From Micromonospora_J zhanjiangensis (GTDB taxonomy: Bacteria > Actinomycetota > Actinomycetes > Mycobacteriales > Micromonosporaceae): a stretch of 15,795 nucleotides of DNA. The stretch covers positions 1-15,795 of the forward strand of contig NZ_JBHSBN010000053.1 in the NCBI RefSeq assembly GCF_042650605.1, written 5' to 3'. Of this stretch, positions 12,660 through 15,795 are shown piece by piece. Made by a program: the position numbers and the translations under genes. The notes below the pieces were generated by a model. That model was not told the origin of the DNA and did not search any database. It was given only the letters and a program-made list of their open reading frames with translations. Each line of letters starts with the position of its first letter. Position 1 is the stretch's first letter.

Positions 12660-13538
12660 TCAGCGCAAGGCGCCGACCGGGACCCCGTCATACAGACCCG
12701 TGGCGGTCCGGACAAGTCCGGCGACGGCCCGGGAACGGCTGTGCGGCGGCCAGGCGATCACGGTGGTGACCCTCGGCGCGTCCAGTACCGGCACGGCGGC
12801 GAGGTCGCCGCGCAGCAGTGCTCGCACCGACTCCGGCACGATCACGCAGGCCCGGCCCAGCGCGATCAGCTGGAGCAGTTGCGCGTGGTCGCGTACCTGC
12901 GGACCGGGGCCGTCCGGATAGCTGCCGTCCCGTCCGGGCCATCGCGGCATGGGCAGATCGGGCAGGTCGGCCACGTCGGCCATCCGCACGTGGGGCCGGG
13001 TGGTGAGCGGATGTCCGGCCGGGAGGACCACGATCTGTCCCTCGGTGCACAGCTCCTCGGTGTCGAAGCCGGCCACCGTGTCGAACGGTCGGTGCAGCAG
13101 TGCCACGTCGGCCCGGCCGTCGCGCAGCAGCCGCTCCTGCTCGCCGATCCCGCACAGGAGTACGTCGACGGCCACCGCGTCGGGTTCGGCGGCGTAGGCG
13201 TCGAGCAGTTTCGCCAGCAGCTCGCTGGATGCGCCCGCCTTCGTGACGAGGACAAGGCCGGGCTGGCCGGTGGCGGCGAGGGCCGCGCGACGGGTACGCC
13301 GGTCGGCGGCCTCGACCGCCTCCAGCGCCGCCCGGCCCTCGCGCAGCAGCACCGACCCGGCCTCGGTCAACCCGACGCTGCGGCTGGTGCGTTCCAGCAG
13401 CTCCACCCCGAGTCGGCGTTCGAGCTGGCGGATCGCCCGGGACAGCGGCGGCTGCGCCATGCCGAGCCGCCGGGCGGCCCGGCCGAAATGCAGTTCCTCG
13501 GCGACGGTGACGAAGTACCGCAGCTCCCGGGTCTCCAT
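12660..13538 (-). CDS. LysR family transcriptional regulator
   Basis: A 292-residue LTTR. The N-terminal winged helix is at about residues 1-60: METRELRYFVTVAEELHFG, then AARRLGMAQPPLSRAIRQLE and LGVELLERTSRSVGLTEAG, all standard. The two-lobed substrate-binding domain follows (about 90-292). ATG at 13538 is the standard LysR start point. The ribosome site is weak, and GTG nine bases upstream is an alternative. It is divergent from the short-chain dehydrogenase with an ATAC-N7-GTAT dyad in the gap. It is therefore expected to autorepress and to activate the dehydrogenase gene in response to an unknown small molecule. Confidence 0.92.
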   Translation of the reverse strand: METRELRYFVTVAEELHFGRAARRLGMAQPPLSRAIRQLERRLGVELLERTSRSVGLTEAGSVLLREGRAALEAVEAADRRTRRAALAATGQPGLVLVTKAGASSELLAKLLDAYAAEPDAVAVDVLLCGIGEQERLLRDGRADVALLHRPFDTVAGFDTEELCTEGQIVVLPAGHPLTTRPHVRMADVADLPDLPMPRWPGRDGSYPDGPGPQVRDHAQLLQLIALGRACVIVPESVRALLRGDLAAVPVLDAPRVTTVIAWPPHSRSRAVAGLVRTATGLYDGVPVGALR

Positions 13539-13571
13539 GCCGACCACGGTAACGCCGACACCCGACGCACT

Positions 13572-13588
13572 GATACCCGGAAGGTATC
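13572..13588. promoter_or_regulatory. LysR-type operator GATACC-N5-GGTATC
   Basis: Perfect 6-bp arms containing ATAC-N7-GTAT, which fits the T-N11-A LysR box. It lies 33 bp from the LysR start and 55 bp from the dehydrogenase start, in the 105-bp divergent gap. Confidence 0.7.
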
Positions 13589-13643
13589 GCCGCCCACCGG
13601 ATCGGTGTTGGAGCTCCCGTCGCGGCGCGGACAGGATCAAGAC

Positions 13644-14369
13644 ATGAGCGAACAGACCATCGCGCTGGTAACCGGCGCGAACAAGGGAATCGGGTACGAG
13701 ATCGCGGCCGGCCTGGGTGCCCTCGGCTGGAGCGTCGGCGTCGGCGCCCGGGACGCGGAGCGCCGGGACGCCGCCGTCGCCAAGCTGAGGGCGGCCGGCG
13801 TCGACGCGTTCGGCGTACCGCTGGACGTGACGGACGACGCGAGCGTGGCCGCCGCGGCCACCCTGGTCGGGGACCGGGCCGGCCGCCTCGACGTGCTGGT
13901 CAACAACGCCGGCATCACCGGCGGCGTGCCGCAGGAGCCCACCCGGGTCGACCCGGCGATCGTTCGGACGGTGGTGGAGACCAACGTGATCGGCGTCATC
14001 CGGGTCACCAACGCGCTGCTGCCGTTGCTGCGCCGCTCGACGTCGCCGCGGATCGTGAACATGTCCAGCGGCGTCGGGTCGCTCACCCGACAGACCACGC
14101 CGGGCGCCGAGACCGGCCCGATCTCCGCCGCGTACTCGCCGTCGAAGACGTTCCTCAACGCCGTCACGGTTCAGTACGCCAAGGAGTTGCACGGAACGAA
14201 CATTCTGATCAACGCGGCCTGCCCGGGCTACTGTGCGACCGACCTCAACGGGTACCGGGGCGTCCGTACCCCGGAACAGGGCGCGGCCGTCGCGATCCGC
14301 CTCGCGACGCTGCCCGACGACGGCCCGACCGGTCGGTTCTTCGAGGACACGGGCCCGGTGCCCTGGTGA
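13644..14369 (+). CDS. Short-chain dehydrogenase/reductase (SDR)
   Basis: A 241-residue classical SDR. The NAD(P)-binding motif is TGANKGIG (about residues 10-17), with NNAG at about 90-93 and Ser in NMSSGVGS. The catalytic Y-x-x-x-K is AAYSPSKTF (about 160-167). After it comes NAACPGYCATDLN, the usual cofactor-contacting PG segment. It reduces a carbonyl or oxidises an alcohol; the substrate is unknown. The Arg after the second strand (GARDAERR) suggests NADPH preference, which is inference. ATG at 13644 follows AGGA with 7 nt spacing. It is divergent from its probable LysR regulator. The Rid-like gene follows 93 bp downstream with its own promoter. Confidence 0.92.
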   Translation: MSEQTIALVTGANKGIGYEIAAGLGALGWSVGVGARDAERRDAAVAKLRAAGVDAFGVPLDVTDDASVAAAATLVGDRAGRLDVLVNNAGITGGVPQEPTRVDPAIVRTVVETNVIGVIRVTNALLPLLRRSTSPRIVNMSSGVGSLTRQTTPGAETGPISAAYSPSKTFLNAVTVQYAKELHGTNILINAACPGYCATDLNGYRGVRTPEQGAAVAIRLATLPDDGPTGRFFEDTGPVPW

Positions 14370-14425
14370 CCGTCGCCCAGCCCGTGTTTCAAGCAGCCGG
14401 ACCTTGGCCGACGCCACAGGGTGTA

Positions 14426-14455
14426 TTGGACGTATCGGCGCCGCGCACCTAGCGT
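14426..14455 (+). promoter_or_regulatory. Promoter of Rid-like gene, probably leaderless
   Basis: TTGGAC (14426-14431) and TAGCGT (14450-14455) are 18 nt apart, and TAGCGT lies only 7 nt before the ATG at 14463. No ribosome site precedes the ATG. Transcription starting at or next to the ATG would give a leaderless mRNA, common in actinomycetes. Confidence 0.5.
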
Positions 14456-14462
14456 TCGGCAG

Positions 14463-14876
14463 ATGACAGAGCGACGCGCGATCCTCAGCGGCTCGACCTT
14501 CGAGGAGCAGATCGGCTATGCCCGTGCCGTAGTGGACGGCGACTGGGTGCACGTGTCCGGGACGACCGGGTTCGACTACGCCACCATGGCGATCTCCGAC
14601 GACGTGGTGGAGCAGGCCGAACAGTGCCTGCGCAACATCGAGACCGCGCTCACCGAGGCGGAGTGCACCTTCGCCGACGTGGTGCGGGTGCGCTACCTGC
14701 TGCCCGACCGCGACGATTTCGAGCCCTGCTGGCCGGTCCTGCGCCGCTGCTTCGGCGACGTCCGGCCGGCCGCCACGATGCTCGTGTGCGGCCTTGCCGA
14801 CCCCAGGATGAAGATCGAGATAGAGGTGTACGCGCGACGGGCACGGGCGTCAGGGGGTACCGGCGAAAATTCGTGA
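14463..14876 (+). CDS. Rid (YjgF/YER057c/UK114) family protein lacking the catalytic arginine
   Basis: A 137-residue single-domain Rid protein: GSTFEEQIGYARAVVDGDWVHVSGTTG, then EQAEQCLRNIETALTEAECTFADVVRVRYLLPD and the terminal KIEIEVYA. Canonical RidA deaminates reactive enamines/imines using an Arg placed 13 residues before KIEIE. Here that position is Ala (in RPAATMLVCG), so it belongs with the arginine-less Rid subgroups and imine deaminase activity is doubtful. ATG at 14463 begins at the normal family N-terminus. It is probably leaderless. The next feature is the terminator of SLT copy 4, which may serve both genes. The neighbouring SDR may act on a related substrate; this is conjecture. 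Confidence 0.88.
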   Translation: MTERRAILSGSTFEEQIGYARAVVDGDWVHVSGTTGFDYATMAISDDVVEQAEQCLRNIETALTEAECTFADVVRVRYLLPDRDDFEPCWPVLRRCFGDVRPAATMLVCGLADPRMKIEIEVYARRARASGGTGENS

Positions 14877-14911
14877 AGTCGATGTCGTCCCTCGGTCGCG
14901 ACGCCGGGACG

Positions 14912-14958
14912 CCGAAAGGGCCGGGACCCCGGTGGTACGGGGGTCCCGGCCCTTTCGG
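14912..14958. terminator. Bidirectional terminator, SLT copy 4 and Rid-like gene
   Basis: A perfect 19-bp stem (CCGAAAGGGCCGGGACCCC and its complement at 14940-14958) with a 9-nt loop. It lies 8 nt after the minus-strand SLT stop and 35 nt after the plus-strand Rid-like stop. It is the best-paired of the three sibling terminators. Confidence 0.8.
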
Positions 14959-14966
14959 TTGTTGTC

Positions 14967-15569
14967 TTAGCTGTTCCAGTACTGGGTGACCAGGTCAGCG
15001 GCCTGGGTCTCCCACTGGGCGTAGGCGTCCGGGTAGGCCGACACCTGAACCTTCTGCGCGGCGACGGTCAGCGGCAACTTCTCCCAACCGTCGATCTGCT
15101 TCAGACCCTTCAGGAACGCGGTGGTGGAGTACTCCGGATCGGTGATCTGCTCCGGCGAACCCCAACCACTGGACGGGCGCTGCTGGAACAGACCCAACGA
15201 GTCGTGGTCGTTGGCGTCACCCAGGTGACCCAGGTTCTCCAGCTTCGACTCCTGCAGGCTCGTGGCGATCGAGATCACCGCGGCACGCTCGCCCATACCG
15301 GCCTTCTTCGTCGCCGCCACGATCGCCTTCACGTTCGCCTTCTGCTCATCGTTCAGGCCGATCCGCGACTGGTTGCCGCTCGGGGTGCCGTTCGGCATCA
15401 GCTTCTCCGGCGACGGCTTATCCGACACCACAGCAGCCACGGCGGCCGGCTTCGCCACCGGGGTAGCGGCCTCGGCGGCCACCGCGTGCGCGATCGGACC
15501 GGCGACCACACCACCGGCGAACGTCAGACCAGTAACCGCAAGCAGACTCTTCCGCATCAACGTGTTCAT
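14967..15569 (-). CDS. Secreted lysozyme-like (SLT) protein, copy 4
   Basis: A complete 200-residue copy with the same layout as copy 3: signal peptide 1-31, Ala/Pro/Val-rich linker, lysozyme-like domain with Glu107 in SLQESKL, and a C-terminal YWNS. ATG at 15569 has GGAG 7 nt upstream. Differences from copy 3 are Ser53, Arg69, Gly93 (KKAGMGERAAV) and Thr in DPEYSTTAF. The first two are shared in part with copy 2, so the copies look like mosaics. The leader carries a 14-bp G tract. The protein is expected to be exported and act at the cell wall. Lytic activity is not established. Confidence 0.87.
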   Translation of the reverse strand: MNTLMRKSLLAVTGLTFAGGVVAGPIAHAVAAEAATPVAKPAAVAAVVSDKPSPEKLMPNGTPSGNQSRIGLNDEQKANVKAIVAATKKAGMGERAAVISIATSLQESKLENLGHLGDANDHDSLGLFQQRPSSGWGSPEQITDPEYSTTAFLKGLKQIDGWEKLPLTVAAQKVQVSAYPDAYAQWETQAADLVTQYWNS

Positions 15570-15795
15570 CACAAAGCTCCAATTCGGGGGTAGACACCAG
15601 CCCGCACATGGGGGAACCACAGACCGGTGCAAGCACCACACAAACGGCGCCCAAAAGAACAAGGGGGAAAGAGATTGGGGGGCGCCCGCGTACTACCGGG
15701 GGGGGGGGGGGAAGGCGCTGCGGGCGCCGACCAGATGTAACGACCGCCAGCCGGCACCCATTCCCGGAGGCGCCCGGCCCGCGCCCACCTACGGG
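15570..15795. repeat. Leader of SLT copy 4, cut by window end
   Basis: It matches 106 to about 318 and 11930 to about 12180 closely, including the hairpin and the following conserved tract tgtaacgaccgccagccggc. The promoter-like block would lie just beyond the window edge. Confidence 0.75.
15681..15728 (-). promoter_or_regulatory. Leader hairpin with 14-bp G tract, copy 4
   Basis: GGCGCCCGC (15681-15689) and GCGGGCGCC (15720-15728) flank 14 G (15698-15711). The stem is unchanged relative to copies 1 and 3, while the tract length and the bases just before it (tactacc instead of aactgcc) differ. Confidence 0.65.

Noticed and set aside
12481..12921. Possible small gene beginning MSPIVTTAGMVG, similar to a frame around 546
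   Set aside because: The similarity is explained by the duplicated non-coding block around the GTCAC dyad. The frames diverge at once downstream and run into the LysR gene antisense.
13572..13588. Reading the GATACC/GGTATC dyad as a TetR operator
   Set aside because: The flanking regulator is a LysR protein, and the ATAC-N7-GTAT form and divergent position fit a LysR box better.
12306..13643. Upstream extension of the dehydrogenase frame through the palindrome and across the LysR gene
   Set aside because: The dehydrogenase begins at a canonical SDR N-terminus with a ribosome site at 13644. The extension is antisense to LysR and reads the palindrome by chance; both strands give the same peptide because it is a palindrome.

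Overview
The window is very GC-rich and reads as the chromosome of a high-GC actinomycete. Gene style (GTG starts, Tat-exported nucleotidase, ECF41-type sigma factor, many one-regulator/one-enzyme pairs) fits a Micromonosporaceae-like organism; that placement is inference, not something the sequence proves. I see no tRNA, rRNA, CRISPR array, transposase or phage gene.

The locus is organised by a dispersed direct repeat. A small secreted lysozyme-like protein gene (SLT/GH23-like fold) occurs four times, always on the minus strand: 1-105 (5' part only), 3712-4335, 11327-11929 and 14967-15569. Copies 1, 3 and 4 also share a long 5' leader containing a GC-rich hairpin whose loop carries a G homopolymer of 6, 45 and 14 bp respectively. 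Copies 1 and 3 share a further upstream block (promoter-like element and dyads). Copies 2, 3 and 4 share a strong terminator hairpin, and copies 2 and 3 also a second, larger hairpin. Upstream of copy 3, inside the duplicated block, sits a perfect 60-bp spacer-less palindrome absent from copy 1.

Between the repeats lie three sets of ordinary accessory genes. Interval 1 (106-3546): a GNAT acetyltransferase; a GntR-TetR fusion regulator divergent from a group A FAD monooxygenase. Interval 2 (4336-11122): a Tat-exported 5'-nucleotidase/cyclic phosphodiesterase; a cysteine-less AhpD-like protein divergent from an ECF41-type sigma factor; a dienelactone-hydrolase-like protein; a translationally coupled quinone oxidoreductase-GNAT pair divergent from a TetR regulator, with two matching operator boxes between them. 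Interval 3 (11930-14911): a LysR regulator divergent from a short-chain dehydrogenase with a clean LysR-type dyad between them, then an arginine-less Rid-family protein with a leaderless-looking promoter.

The enzymes look like small-molecule redox/detoxification functions, each under its own local regulator; nothing shows they form one pathway. The unusual biology is in the non-coding DNA of the repeated cell-wall gene: near-identical catalytic-domain DNA (gene conversion or recent duplication), length-variable poly-G in the leader, conserved dyads, and the 60-bp palindrome.
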